Shown here in pieces: positions 48,803-60,506 of a stretch of DNA of 64,000 bases. The DNA lies in NCBI RefSeq assembly GCF_003201935.1, contig NZ_QJJL01000002.1, forward strand, positions 248,001 through 312,000. Reading direction: 5' to 3'. Numbering within the stretch: the first letter of the stretch is position 1; every line of letters starts with the position of its first letter. Both the position numbers and the translations under genes were made by a program. The stretch is from Loktanella sp. PT4BL (GTDB taxonomy: Bacteria; Pseudomonadota; Alphaproteobacteria; Rhodobacterales; Rhodobacteraceae). The notes under the pieces are model-generated. The model saw nothing but the letters and a program-made list of their open reading frames with translations, ran no database searches and had not been told where the DNA came from.

Positions 48803-50272
48803 CTACAGCCGGTAGATCGCGCTGAATTTCTCTTCCAGATAGTCCAGCAAAGGCGCCTCGCTGGGCGCTGTGCCGGTTGCATGGGTGATCGTCTCAACCG
48901 GCGTGCGCAGCCCGCCATACTGTTGCAGGTTCGCGCGCAGCCAATCCGTTGCATTCGATGTATCGCCGCGCGCCAGATCTGCATCCAGATCAGGCACCGC
49001 ATCACGCAACGCCACATGCAGAGAGCCTGCATAGACATTGCCCAGTGTATAGGTCGGGAAATAGCCAAAAAGCCCCTCGGACCAGTGCACATCCTGCAAG
49101 ACACCGTTTGACGGTTTGTCGACCGGATAGCCGAAATCCGCCTGAAAGCGGTCGTTCCATGCGGCTTCCAGATCAGTCACAGCCAGATCCCCCGCAATCA
49201 GCGCGCGTTCCAGATCAAAGCGCAGCAACACATGCAGATTATACTGCACCTCGTCGGCTTCGGTGCGGATAAACCCGTCATGGACGCGGTTGACAGTGGC
49301 ATAAAAGGTCTCTTCGTCGGCCACCCCGAAATCACCGAATGCATCGCGCATTTGCCCGAAAAGCCAGCCCGTATAGGCGCGGCTGCGCCCAAGCTGGTTC
49401 TCGTAAATCCGGCTTTGGCTTTCATGCACGCCCATCGACACACCGCGCCCCAAAGGGGTGAGCAGATGCGCATCATCAATCCCCTGCTCATATGCGGCAT
49501 GGCCGACCTCGTGGATGGTGGAATAAAAACAGTTAAATGGATCGGTCGGATTGGTCCGCGTCGTGATCCGTACATCAAGGCCGGAGCCCGACGAGAACGG
49601 ATGCACCGCCTTGTCAATCCGTCCGTTTGCAAGACCGTAGCCAAAGCTGAGCGCCAGCTTCTCCGACAGCGCCAATTGTGCGGCTTCGTCAAAGTGTGTG
49701 CTCAACGGCGCAGGCACCGGTTTGTCCAAAATCGCCGCACGCAGCGCGACAAGACGCGGGCGCAACGCCGCAAACATCGCACTCAGGCGCGCGCCCGTTG
49801 CACCCGGTTCGTAATCGTCAAGCAGCGCATCATAGGGGTCGGTATTGCCTGCAACGGCAGCCGCTTCCTCGCGGCGCAGATCAACGACTTTCTGCAACAT
49901 CGGCAAGAATGCGGCCACGTCCTCCTCGGCGCGTGCACGCGCCCAAACGCGGTGCGCAAGCGACGTGGTTTTCGCAAGCTCCGCTGCCAGACGTGCGGGC
50001 ACTTTGGCGGTGCGCTCATAATCCCGCCGGATGTGGAGCAGGTTGGCCGCGGCCACATCATCGGTGGCTTGCGCTGTCTCCAGCCATTCCCCGATCCGCG
50101 GATCAATCCTGCGGGCATGCAGGATGTTGGCCATCGCTGCATGTTCTTCGGCACGCTGGGGGGTGGCACCATCAGGCATCATGGTTTCCTGATCCCACCC
50201 AAGGCGGCCCGCGATCTGTGACAGCGCCTCGGTCTCGCGCTGGAACGCCATCAGCTCGGTATATGCACCCAT
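48803..50272 (-). CDS. Metallo-carboxypeptidase, M32 family
   Basis: Cytoplasmic zinc carboxypeptidase (thermostable carboxypeptidase Taq type), 489 residues. Zinc-binding HEVGH in STIHEVGHAAYEQG, with the third ligand Glu in VHESQSRIYENQLGRS, and conserved RTEADEVQYNLHVLLRFDLE. Start ATG at 50272 with AAAGGGG upstream inside the end of the heme A synthase gene; five bases separate the two genes, so they share a transcript though not a pathway. Confidence 0.95.
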   Translation of the reverse strand: MGAYTELMAFQRETEALSQIAGRLGWDQETMMPDGATPQRAEEHAAMANILHARRIDPRIGEWLETAQATDDVAAANLLHIRRDYERTAKVPARLAAELAKTTSLAHRVWARARAEEDVAAFLPMLQKVVDLRREEAAAVAGNTDPYDALLDDYEPGATGARLSAMFAALRPRLVALRAAILDKPVPAPLSTHFDEAAQLALSEKLALSFGYGLANGRIDKAVHPFSSGSGLDVRITTRTNPTDPFNCFYSTIHEVGHAAYEQGIDDAHLLTPLGRGVSMGVHESQSRIYENQLGRSRAYTGWLFGQMRDAFGDFGVADEETFYATVNRVHDGFIRTEADEVQYNLHVLLRFDLERALIAGDLAVTDLEAAWNDRFQADFGYPVDKPSNGVLQDVHWSEGLFGYFPTYTLGNVYAGSLHVALRDAVPDLDADLARGDTSNATDWLRANLQQYGGLRTPVETITHATGTAPSEAPLLDYLEEKFSAIYRL

Positions 50273-50276
50273 GGTA

Positions 50277-51416
50277 TCAGGCCCCTTTGATGGTTTGTGG
50301 TACAGGATACTGCGCCACAAAACGGCCCCGCAGGATCAGCGCCCAGAGGATCACCGCCACCAGTTGATGCACAATCGCGATCTGCCACGGGGCGGAATAC
50401 ATCACCGTCACAATGCCGATCACGACCTGAAGTGTCATCACCGCCATGATCGCGTTGAAGGTAAAGCGCGTGGTGTCATTGGCCGAACGGCGTGCGCGGA
50501 TCCAAACGAAGACCGTATAGGCAAAGAGCGCATAGCCCACCATCCGGTGCATGAATTGCACAAGGCCCGCGTCCTCAAAGAAATTGCGCCAAACCGGGGT
50601 GAGTGACAAAGGCTCGGGCGGCAGGAACCCGCCCGCCATGAGCGGCCAGTCAGGGAAGGCGCGGCCCGCGTCAATCCCCGCGACCAATGCGCCGAGGATG
50701 ATTTGCAGGAAAGCAAAACCCACAAGAATACTGCTCAACCGCGCAAGGCTTGCATTCCCGCTGCGGCGCGCTTGCAGCAGATCGGCCTGGCTGCGGCCCA
50801 ACTGATAGACGTACCACGCGATGAAGCCGAAGATCACGAAAGCCAACCCAAGATGCGTGGCAAGACGGTAGGAGGCCACGTCCAGCATCCCCTCTTCAAG
50901 GCCTGACGACACCATCCACCAGCCGATAAAACCCTGCAAGCCACCCAAGGCGCCGATAAACAGCAGCTTGGGCGTCCAGCCCGCGGGGACCTTACGCGAG
51001 GCGGCAAAGGCGACAAAGCCCACAGCCCAGACCAGCCCGATAAAGCGGCCCAACTGGCGGTGCCCCCATTCCCACCAGTAGATCACCTTGAACTCGGCCA
51101 TGGTCATGCCACGGTTCTGCAACTGGTATTCGGGGATCGCACGGTATTTGTCGAATTCAGCCTCCCAGGCGGCCTCGGACATTGGCGGCATGGCCCCTGT
51201 CACGGGCTTCCATTCGGTGATCGACAGGCCACTATCGGTCAGACGGGTCAACCCGCCCACGACGATCATCACCACAACCAGACCGAAGAGCGCCATCAAC
51301 CATGCGCGGATCGCGCGCCGCGCACCCTGCCCTGCACGGTTAATCCCGCCGGGGGCGGCTGTCTGTTTGGGGGTGTCACCGACATCTTCGAATATTGTGC
51401 GTTTGGTTGCCATCAT
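50277..51416 (-). CDS. ctaA: Heme A synthase (COX15/CtaA)
   Basis: Membrane enzyme that oxidises the C8 methyl group of heme O to make heme A for cytochrome aa3 oxidase; 379 residues with eight predicted helices. Conserved heme-ligating histidines: WEWGHRQLGR, SYRLATHLGLAF, FMHRMVGYALF and VHQLVAVILW. GGLTRLTDSGLSITEWKPVTG is the family N-terminal block. Two adjacent ATGs (51416, 51413) are equally possible starts. Confidence 0.96.
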   Translation of the reverse strand: MMATKRTIFEDVGDTPKQTAAPGGINRAGQGARRAIRAWLMALFGLVVVMIVVGGLTRLTDSGLSITEWKPVTGAMPPMSEAAWEAEFDKYRAIPEYQLQNRGMTMAEFKVIYWWEWGHRQLGRFIGLVWAVGFVAFAASRKVPAGWTPKLLFIGALGGLQGFIGWWMVSSGLEEGMLDVASYRLATHLGLAFVIFGFIAWYVYQLGRSQADLLQARRSGNASLARLSSILVGFAFLQIILGALVAGIDAGRAFPDWPLMAGGFLPPEPLSLTPVWRNFFEDAGLVQFMHRMVGYALFAYTVFVWIRARRSANDTTRFTFNAIMAVMTLQVVIGIVTVMYSAPWQIAIVHQLVAVILWALILRGRFVAQYPVPQTIKGA

Positions 51417-51488
51417 CGGTCTCCGCTAGGTGTTACCGGTTAACTAGAACCCGCGTGCGGCGACCGCAAGCGTCAGGGTGCCACATGT

Positions 51489-51510
51489 AAGGTGGATTTC
51501 AATCCACCTT
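51489..51510. terminator. Hairpin at the end of the TrmJ-type gene
   Basis: AAGGTGGA (51489-51496) and TCCACCTT (51503-51510) pair perfectly around a six-base loop. The structure overlaps the stop codon of the leftward gene at 51499. No T tract follows, so termination is plausible but unproven. Confidence 0.4.
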
Positions 51511-52248
51511 ACCCCGCTCTTTCCAGCGCACCATCTGGCGCATCATGCCATGCAGCATCTGCACATCCGCCCGCGTCATGGGCATGCGCGACCACATATT
51601 GCGCAGGTTCATCTTCATGTTCTCGGCCTTGTGTTCGGGATAAAAGAACCCGGCATCTTCCAACCGCTCTTCGTAATGCGCGGCAAGCTTTTCAATCTCG
51701 ATCTGCTCGGCCCAATCGCCCACAGCATCCACGCGCGCAGGATCAACCGCAACCGCCTCGCGCCGCCATTCATAGCCTGTCAGCAACACACATTGCGCCA
51801 GATTGAGCGACGGAAAGACAGGGTTCACGGGCACCGAGATAATCGCATTCGCGCGTGCAATATCATCGTTTTCCATGCCCGCGCGTTCGGGGCCGAACAT
51901 CACGGCAACTTTTTGTCCCTGCGCAATCCGCGCGCGCGCATCCTGCATCGCAGCCTCGGGTGTCAGCACCAGTTTCGTCAGCCCACGTGGCCGCGCCGTG
52001 GTGGCATAGACATAATCACAATCAGCAATGGCAGCAGCGGTATCAGGATAGATCTGCGCCTCATCCAGCAGTCGCCCTGCCCCGCTGGCCATCGCCACAG
52101 CCTTCTGGTTTGGCCAGCCATCGCGCGGATCAATAATCCGCATGCGGTCCAGTCCAAAATTCCACATGCCACGGGCGGCTGCACCAATGTTTTCACCCAT
52201 CTGGGGGCGGATCAGGACAAACGCAGGCTGAGGCTGGGCGCTGGGCAT
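51499..52248 (-). CDS. trmJ: TrmJ-type tRNA/rRNA 2'-O-methyltransferase (SPOUT family)
   Basis: SAM-dependent ribose methyltransferase of 249 residues with the SpoU trefoil-knot motifs: RPQMGENIGAAARGMWNFGL, VMFGPERAGMENDDI and FPSLNLAQCVLLTGYE. The extra C-terminal helical domain (MNLRNMWSRMPMTRADVQMLHGMMRQM) fits TrmJ, which methylates position 32 of several tRNAs. Substrate is inferred from family only. Confidence 0.87.
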   Translation of the reverse strand: MPSAQPQPAFVLIRPQMGENIGAAARGMWNFGLDRMRIIDPRDGWPNQKAVAMASGAGRLLDEAQIYPDTAAAIADCDYVYATTARPRGLTKLVLTPEAAMQDARARIAQGQKVAVMFGPERAGMENDDIARANAIISVPVNPVFPSLNLAQCVLLTGYEWRREAVAVDPARVDAVGDWAEQIEIEKLAAHYEERLEDAGFFYPEHKAENMKMNLRNMWSRMPMTRADVQMLHGMMRQMVRWKERGKVD

Positions 52249-52388
52249 AAGACTTCCTTTGATAAGATCGCCGCCTGATACGCCGCGCGCCTGTGCAAGG
52301 CAAGAACCGCAGCAGCACGCCCCCCATAGCCAAGCCCGATTTTCCCCGCTAAAAGCCCCTGAAACATCAAATAAATCGGAACGCCCCC

Positions 52389-53015
52389 ATGTCGGACGCC
52401 CAGGACCACCCGCAAATCTACCTCATCAGCCCGTCGGAATTCGATCTTTCGACTTATCCGGCCGAATTGGCCGCCTGTCTGGACAGCACCGAGGTGGCCT
52501 GCGTCCGCCTTGCGCTGGGCACGACCGATGAGGCGCGGATCGCCAAAGCCGCCGACGCCCTGCGTGAAGTCACCCATGCACGCGATGTGGCGCTGGTGAT
52601 CGATACGCATATCCAGCTTGTCGAACGCCTTGGTCTCGACGGCGTCCACCTGCAAGACGGCGCACGGTCGGTCCGTCAGGTGCGCAAAGACCTTGGTGAT
52701 GATGCCATCGTCGGCTGTTACTGCACCAATTCCCGCCATGACGGCATGACCGCAGGTGAGTTGGGCGCCGATTACGTCAGCTTCGGTCCCGTGGGCCAGA
52801 CAGCCCTTGGTGACGGCCGCAGGGCGGAGCTGGAACTTTTCGAGTGGTGGTCCCTGATGATCGAAGTGCCGGTTGTCGCAGAAGGTGCGCTGGATGAGGG
52901 TTTGATCCGCGCGCTGGCCCCACACACAGATTTCTTCGGTATCGGTGATGAGGTCTGGAACACAGATAACCCCGCCGGAACCCTTGGCACCCTCAGACGT
53001 GCGATGCTGGGCTAG
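52389..53015 (+). CDS. Thiamine-phosphate synthase-like protein
   Basis: TIM-barrel protein of 208 residues resembling ThiE/TenI: LISPSEFDL at the start, VALVIDTHIQLVERLGLDGVHLQDGARSVRQVRKDLGDDAIVGCYC, then ADYVSFGPVGQT. ThiE joins the thiazole and pyrimidine parts of thiamine. Some ThiE residues are altered (usual HLGQ reads HLQD and the SVH box reads GCYC), so a TenI-like regulatory or divergent role is possible. Convergent with olsA, sharing the CTAG stop overlap. Confidence 0.75.
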   Translation: MSDAQDHPQIYLISPSEFDLSTYPAELAACLDSTEVACVRLALGTTDEARIAKAADALREVTHARDVALVIDTHIQLVERLGLDGVHLQDGARSVRQVRKDLGDDAIVGCYCTNSRHDGMTAGELGADYVSFGPVGQTALGDGRRAELELFEWWSLMIEVPVVAEGALDEGLIRALAPHTDFFGIGDEVWNTDNPAGTLGTLRRAMLG

Positions 53016-53836
53016 GAGCCTGCCGCGAGACCTGCGCGCACCTGATCCTCCATTGCTTTTGCCAGAGCTTTGCGGTCCGCATAATCCGCGACCTTGACGG
53101 GCGCGTAGTAGATCACATGCACACTGCCTTGCTTGGCGGCGGCCAGTGTTGCCAGCAGATGCGGCCCGAAGTCCATATCACCCCACCAGCCATAAAACCG
53201 CGGGTCGGCCCCTGCGGGTGCATGATACTGCAACGTCACTGCCTGCATGTGAAGCGTCTGGCGTAAGGATGGATCGAAGAAGGCGGCAAACAGGGCTGGT
53301 TTGAACGGCAGCACCTGCAAACCATCGGTTGAGGTGCCTTCAGGAAAAAACAACAGCTTATGGCCCGCGGCAAGCCTTTCGCGGAATACCGCGATCTGCC
53401 CTTGCACTTCGCTGCGGTCGCGCTGGATGAACACCGTCCCTGTCGCGCGCGCCAGCCATCCGATCCCGGGCCAGCCCGCAACCTCGGCTTTCGACACAAA
53501 ATAGATGCGTTTGCGGGCATTCAGTGCGAAGATATCCAGCCAAGAGGTATGGTTTGCCACAACGGCCCCCGCACCTGCCATTGGCGCACCTTCCGAGGTA
53601 TATCTGATCCCCAGAACCACAAAGGACATTCGGCACACAAACTGTGTGATATAGGGGGTAACCGGTCGCCCCAGCCCGCAAAGCGGCCTTTCCACAAGGC
53701 GGACAGCAAGCAAGATCAGCAATCCACCAAAGACGAGAACACCCAACGGGATCGCGCGGAACACGACCCTGAGCCAGCCAAGAACACTCAAACGGCAGTC
53801 CGGCGGCGCGCTTTTGCTCTGCCAAGTCTCAGCCAT
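53012..53836 (-). CDS. olsA: Lyso-ornithine lipid O-acyltransferase
   Basis: Membrane acyltransferase of the PlsC family, 274 residues; adds the second acyl chain to lyso-ornithine lipid. Acyltransferase motifs: NHTSWLDIFAL (HX4D), FIQRDRSEVQGQ, FFPEGTSTDG and an N-terminal membrane segment (IPLGVLVFGGLLILLAVRLV). The ATG at 53836 overlaps the olsB stop by eight bases (ATGGCTGA). Identification rests on pairing with olsB; ornithine lipid is a phosphorus-free membrane lipid important in phosphate-poor marine waters. Confidence 0.9.
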   Translation of the reverse strand: MAETWQSKSAPPDCRLSVLGWLRVVFRAIPLGVLVFGGLLILLAVRLVERPLCGLGRPVTPYITQFVCRMSFVVLGIRYTSEGAPMAGAGAVVANHTSWLDIFALNARKRIYFVSKAEVAGWPGIGWLARATGTVFIQRDRSEVQGQIAVFRERLAAGHKLLFFPEGTSTDGLQVLPFKPALFAAFFDPSLRQTLHMQAVTLQYHAPAGADPRFYGWWGDMDFGPHLLATLAAAKQGSVHVIYYAPVKVADYADRKALAKAMEDQVRAGLAAGS

Positions 53837-54608
53837 TTGCCCCGCCTTTGGCCAGAATGGCCCGCTGCAATCCATCGATGGCATCTTTCTCAAGGATCAG
53901 GCAGATATCAACCGTGTTAAAGGCATGATCCACAAAGGCATCAGGTGCCACTTTCCCGCCCAAGCGCAAATAGGCTTTGATCAAAGCAGGTATTTCACGC
54001 ACGGCAGAGATCCGGTCGATCGTGTCGAGGGGCTGGATATTCATCGGCACGGCTGTCTGACCTTTCGCAGTGACGCGCAGACCCGCAGGTGCCAGATGTT
54101 TGTGGTACAAGAGACTAAGCGGGGAAGATAGCGCCTGTACATCAGTTCCGTGAAATGAGGCCACCCCGAAAAGCACCGCGATCTGGTGGGTTTCCACATA
54201 ATCCGCAAGCGCCTGCCACAGATGCAGCATGCCTGCCCCGCCGCGATAGTCATGATGCAGGCAAGAACGCCCCAGCTCCAAGAGGCGTTGCCCGCTTTGG
54301 CAGAGCGGCGTCAGATCATACTCGGTTTCGCAGTAGAAACCGCCCGCCGCCTGCGCCATTTCAGCGGTCATAACACGGTAAACACCAACGACCTGATCGT
54401 CTCTCGGGCGCGTCTTATCCAGCAACAGGATGTGGTCGGCATGGGCATCGAATTCATCACACTCCAAGCGGGCAACGTGATCGACCATCGGACCATTCCC
54501 ACCCAACTCTGCGATGAAAACCTCATAGCGCAGGCGCTGTGCGGCGCGGATGTCCTGAGACGCGCGGCTCACACGGGTTTCAAATACAGGCGATTGCACC
54601 AGCGTCAT
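53829..54608 (-). CDS. olsB: L-ornithine N-alpha-acyltransferase
   Basis: Transfers a 3-hydroxyacyl chain from acyl carrier protein to ornithine, the first step of ornithine-lipid synthesis; 259 residues. Family blocks: AAQRLRYEVFIAELGG, FDAHADHILLLDK, VVGVYRVM, ELGRSCLHHDYRGG and LFGVASFHGTD. Cytoplasmic GNAT-like fold. Start is the ATG at 54608 (MTLVQSPVFETRV). Co-translated with olsA through an eight-base overlap. Confidence 0.93.
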   Translation of the reverse strand: MTLVQSPVFETRVSRASQDIRAAQRLRYEVFIAELGGNGPMVDHVARLECDEFDAHADHILLLDKTRPRDDQVVGVYRVMTAEMAQAAGGFYCETEYDLTPLCQSGQRLLELGRSCLHHDYRGGAGMLHLWQALADYVETHQIAVLFGVASFHGTDVQALSSPLSLLYHKHLAPAGLRVTAKGQTAVPMNIQPLDTIDRISAVREIPALIKAYLRLGGKVAPDAFVDHAFNTVDICLILEKDAIDGLQRAILAKGGANG

Positions 54609-54730
54609 TTTTTCGGAAAGCCTTCATTTTTGTGGAATTCCTGGCGGCCGTTAACTTTTTAGCAACCATAATGCGACACGTTGACAGGACATAGGAACCT
54701 GACTTGCGCAACTCTCCTTTAGGTTGTATT

Positions 54731-54910
54731 TTAATCATTAACGAGTTCAAGTAAGACACGCCGGCTATCAATGACGATTTTACCCATCTCTCTGAAGTTG
54801 ACAGTAATCCGGTCACCAATGTTGGACTGCACCTGCCCAACGCCCCACTCCGGCTGGTCAGGATGGCGCACGAGCACGCCGGGCTCAAAGATTGCATTTA
54901 TATCTGACAT
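54731..54910 (-). CDS. DUF3553 small protein (59 residues)
   Basis: Short frame with the DUF3553 pattern: FEPGVLVRHPDQPEWGVGQ then QSNIGDRITVNFREMGKIVI. It looks like a small KOW/SH3-type beta-barrel (as in the CarD/UvrD-tail type RNA polymerase-binding folds). The ATG is the complement of 54908-54910. It is divergent from chpT, with 26 bases between the two starts. Role unknown; I am fairly sure it is a real gene because of the conserved pattern. Confidence 0.85.
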   Translation of the reverse strand: MSDINAIFEPGVLVRHPDQPEWGVGQVQSNIGDRITVNFREMGKIVIDSRRVLLELVND

Positions 54911-54936
54911 CTACTCTCTCTTACAACGGAGGCTGC

Positions 54937-55530
54937 ATGATGCAACCTGATCTCGCAGCTTTGGTCGGATCACGGATTTGCCATGATCTTATCAGCCCAA
55001 TTGGTGCAATCGGCAATGGTGTCGAGCTTTTGGCACTGACCGATGGCGATACCGGTGCCGAAATGGACCTGATCAGCGAAAGCGTACAGAACGCCAGTGC
55101 ACGGATCCGGTATTTCCGGATCGCCTACGGTGCGGCCAGCGAAGAGCAATCCGTCAGCCGTGCCGAGATTCTGTCGATCCTTGCGGCAACGGCGAGCGGT
55201 GGCAGGATCAATTATATCTGGAAGATCGCGGGTGATCAGCCGCGCCGTCTTGTACGGGCCGCGCTCTTGATGTTGCAGGCGCTAGAATCCGCCATGCCAC
55301 TGGGCGGTGACATCCAGATCACGCAGGACGGCGAGATGTGGGTCATGCGCGCCGAAGGGCCGCGGCTGGCCGTGGATCAGGAGTTGTGGGATAACATCAC
55401 CGCACCACAAATGGGCTTCAGATACACAGCGGCGCATGTGCAATTTGCACTTCTACCCGATGTGCTGGCGCAAGCGGAGCGTCGTTTGCAGTTCCGCCAC
55501 ATGAGTGACCACCTGATCGCGCGGTTCTAG
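54937..55530 (+). CDS. chpT: Histidine phosphotransferase ChpT
   Basis: Dimeric phosphotransferase that passes phosphate from the hybrid kinase CckA to CtrA (and CpdR); 197 residues. The phosphorylated histidine is His16 in [21 protein letters not shown], a DHp-like helix that resembles a kinase but lacks the ATP-binding boxes; the C-terminal half is a degenerate ATPase-like fold. GGAGG lies just upstream of two adjacent ATGs (54937 and 54940). Convergent with proA, sharing the CTAG stop overlap. With ctrA and sciP at 24-25 kb, most of the output side of the relay is in this window. Confidence 0.9.
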   Translation: MMQPDLAALVGSRICHDLISPIGAIGNGVELLALTDGDTGAEMDLISESVQNASARIRYFRIAYGAASEEQSVSRAEILSILAATASGGRINYIWKIAGDQPRRLVRAALLMLQALESAMPLGGDIQITQDGEMWVMRAEGPRLAVDQELWDNITAPQMGFRYTAAHVQFALLPDVLAQAERRLQFRHMSDHLIARF

Positions 55531-56789
55531 CGGCGCACGGCCCCGTTTCCTGTCACGAGGTATTTGAAACTGGTCAGTTGTGTGGCCCCGACCGGCCCAC
55601 GTGCGTGCAGTTTTCCCGTCGCAATCCCGATCTCGGCACCCATCCCGAATTCGGCACCATCGGCAAATTGGGTCGAGGCATTACGCATCAGGATCGCGCT
55701 ATCCAGCTCTTTGAAAAAATGCGCCGCGGCCTGATCATCGGCGGTGATAATGGCATCGGTGTGATTTGACCCGTAAGTGCGGATATGCGCGATCGCTTCG
55801 TCGACACCATCGACAAGCTTGGCCGCACAAATCATATCCAGAAACTCTTTTCCGAAATCATCGGGTTGCGCAGGCGTCGTGCCTGCAATCTTGGCCAGTT
55901 CACCATCGGCGCGCACATCAACGCCGGCCTTCAACAGGGCATCAACCAGCAGTGAGCCGTGTTGCGTATAAAAACGCCAGTCGATCAACAGGCATTCCAT
56001 GGACCCGCAGATGCCGGTGCGGCGTGTCTTGGCGTTCAGAACGATCTCGACCGCCATTGCAGGATCAGCCGTCGCGCCCACGTAGATATGGCAAATGCCT
56101 TCAAGATGGGCAAAGACAGGCACGCGCGCTTCGCGCTGGACCAACCCGACAAGCCCCTTGCCGCCGCGCGGCACAATCACGTCGATATGGTCTGTCGCAG
56201 TCAACATTGCCGAGACCGCCGCGCGGTCGCGGGTGGGTACAAGCTGGATCGCCGTTGCAGGGAGCCCTGCCTGTTTCAATCCGGTTTGCAGGCAGTCGTG
56301 GATCGCGGTGGAGGAATGAAAGCTCTCGGACCCGCCGCGCAGAATGACCGCATTGCCCGACTGCAGACAAAGTGCGCCTGCGTCCGCTGTCACATTGGGG
56401 CGGCTTTCATAGATGACGCCGATCACACCCAAAGGCGTGCGCACACGCTGGATGTGCAGACCGCTGGGCATGTCCCATTCGGTCATCACCTCGCCCACCG
56501 GATCGGATTGGGCTGCCACATTGCGCAGCCCCTCGGCCATGGCGCGGATGCGGGGTTCATCCAGCATCAAACGGTCCATCATGGCGGGGCTCAGGCCCTT
56601 TTCTTCACCGTAAACCTGATCTTCGGCATTGGCATCCATGATCGCCATGCGGTTTTCCCAGATCGCGTCAGCCGCACCAATGAGGGCCGCGTATTTGCGC
56701 TCTGATCCGGCGGTGGCCAACACGGTCGACGCGGCGCGTGCATCCGCACCGATCCTGGCCATCATCGTGCTAATGTCTTGATCACCCAT
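55527..56789 (-). CDS. proA: Gamma-glutamyl phosphate reductase
   Basis: Second step of proline synthesis: NADPH reduction of glutamyl-5-phosphate to the semialdehyde; 420 residues. Aldehyde-dehydrogenase-like motifs: [41 protein letters not shown] and the active-site Cys in [14 protein letters not shown]. Twelve bases downstream of proB. Last gene of the obgE-proB-proA run. Confidence 0.98.
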   Translation of the reverse strand: MGDQDISTMMARIGADARAASTVLATAGSERKYAALIGAADAIWENRMAIMDANAEDQVYGEEKGLSPAMMDRLMLDEPRIRAMAEGLRNVAAQSDPVGEVMTEWDMPSGLHIQRVRTPLGVIGVIYESRPNVTADAGALCLQSGNAVILRGGSESFHSSTAIHDCLQTGLKQAGLPATAIQLVPTRDRAAVSAMLTATDHIDVIVPRGGKGLVGLVQREARVPVFAHLEGICHIYVGATADPAMAVEIVLNAKTRRTGICGSMECLLIDWRFYTQHGSLLVDALLKAGVDVRADGELAKIAGTTPAQPDDFGKEFLDMICAAKLVDGVDEAIAHIRTYGSNHTDAIITADDQAAAHFFKELDSAILMRNASTQFADGAEFGMGAEIGIATGKLHARGPVGATQLTSFKYLVTGNGAVRR

Positions 56790-56801
56790 GCTCTTTTCCT
56801 C

Positions 56802-59484
<2,683 letters not shown>

Positions 59485-59556
59485 TGGAGACCTAGCTGGT
59501 GTCAGGTGATGGCAGGATACTGCACCCAGATATCTGGTTTGCAAAGCATCAGACGA

Positions 59557-60099
59557 TCATGACCCCAGTTTGAGCGTATAGGTCCAAGTGGGCACAGTGG
59601 CCTTGCGCGACACGGAAAACGCTTCGGCGTCCCCCAGATAGTCGAAACCACAGTTGGTCAGCACGCGGGCAGAGCCGGGATTGTCCTGAAACACTTCGGC
59701 GAAAATCCGGTCGGACTGATGCGGGTTGGCCGCAATCAGGGTGCGCACGGCCTCAGTCGCAAAGCCCGTGTTCCAGAAAGCCGGTGCAATCCAGTAGAAA
59801 ATCTCGGACTGCGCGCGGTCCATGCGCGCAAGGCTGATCAGCCCGAGTGCCTCGGCATGTCCATAGGCAGACCCGTCAATGACCCAGACATCTTCGTCGC
59901 GGTCAGGCTGGCTTGCGCGTTCAATCATCGCCTCAACCGATCCGGGGGGCAGCGGATGGGGCATAGCACGGGTACCGCGCGCAACACGGTCATCGCTCGC
60001 ATACATCGCGATCAGACCTGCGTCAGACTTGCGGCACGGGCGCAGCACGAAACGCGCGGCTTCTATGGTTTCCTGAACGGTAATCTCTTCATGTCTCAT
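59557..60099 (-). CDS. GNAT-family acetyltransferase (RimJ-like), second
   Basis: Acetyltransferase of 180 residues: FVLRPCRKSDAGLIAMYASD, IFYWIAPAFWNTGFATEAVRTLIA (acetyl-CoA loop with Trp-Asn-Thr-Gly in place of the common RGxG), and NPGSARVLTNCGFDYLGDAEAF. GGGAGGG lies seven bases before the ATG at 60099. Only weakly similar to its neighbour at 58984, so not a recent duplication. Confidence 0.88.
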   Translation of the reverse strand: MRHEEITVQETIEAARFVLRPCRKSDAGLIAMYASDDRVARGTRAMPHPLPPGSVEAMIERASQPDRDEDVWVIDGSAYGHAEALGLISLARMDRAQSEIFYWIAPAFWNTGFATEAVRTLIAANPHQSDRIFAEVFQDNPGSARVLTNCGFDYLGDAEAFSVSRKATVPTWTYTLKLGS

Positions 60100-60168
60100 T
60101 GTTTCCCTCCCCGAAAACAACTGCATCTGCGCCACCGTCTAAAATTATTTGATGGCAGAAATATGAAC

Positions 60169-60198
60169 AAAAAAAGGGACCGGTTTTCACCGATCCCT
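60169..60198 (-). terminator. Rho-independent terminator after rpmA
   Basis: AGGGACCGGT (60175-60184) pairs with ACCGATCCCT (60189-60198) across one mismatch around TTTC; on the minus strand seven T follow (complement of 60169-60175). Separates rplU-rpmA from the acetyltransferase-obgE-proBA run. Confidence 0.88.
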
Positions 60199-60225
60199 CC
60201 AATTGTATCTTTTGGAAATTTCGGC

Positions 60226-60495
60226 TTACTCAGCGGCCTCCGCCACTGGGAGAACCGAAATAAAGGTGCGGCCCTTGAGGCCTTTGTGGAACTTCACAGC
60301 GCCATCAACGGTTGCAAAGATCGTGTGATCCTTGCCCATGCCAACGCCCATGCCTGGCCACATCTTTGTGCCACGCTGGCGCATGATGATGTTGCCGGGA
60401 ACGACGGTCTCGCCACCGTATTTCTTTACACCAAGACGACGACCAGCTGAGTCGCGTCCGTTACGGGATGAGCCGCCTGCTTTTTTATGTGCCAT
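60226..60495 (-). CDS. rpmA: Ribosomal protein L27
   Basis: Large-subunit protein near the peptidyl-transferase centre, 89 residues. [29 protein letters not shown], then [28 protein letters not shown]. No N-terminal propeptide of the Firmicute kind. Eleven bases after rplU. Confidence 0.98.
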   Translation of the reverse strand: MAHKKAGGSSRNGRDSAGRRLGVKKYGGETVVPGNIIMRQRGTKMWPGMGVGMGKDHTIFATVDGAVKFHKGLKGRTFISVLPVAEAAE

Positions 60496-60506
60496 TTGGT
60501 CTCTCC

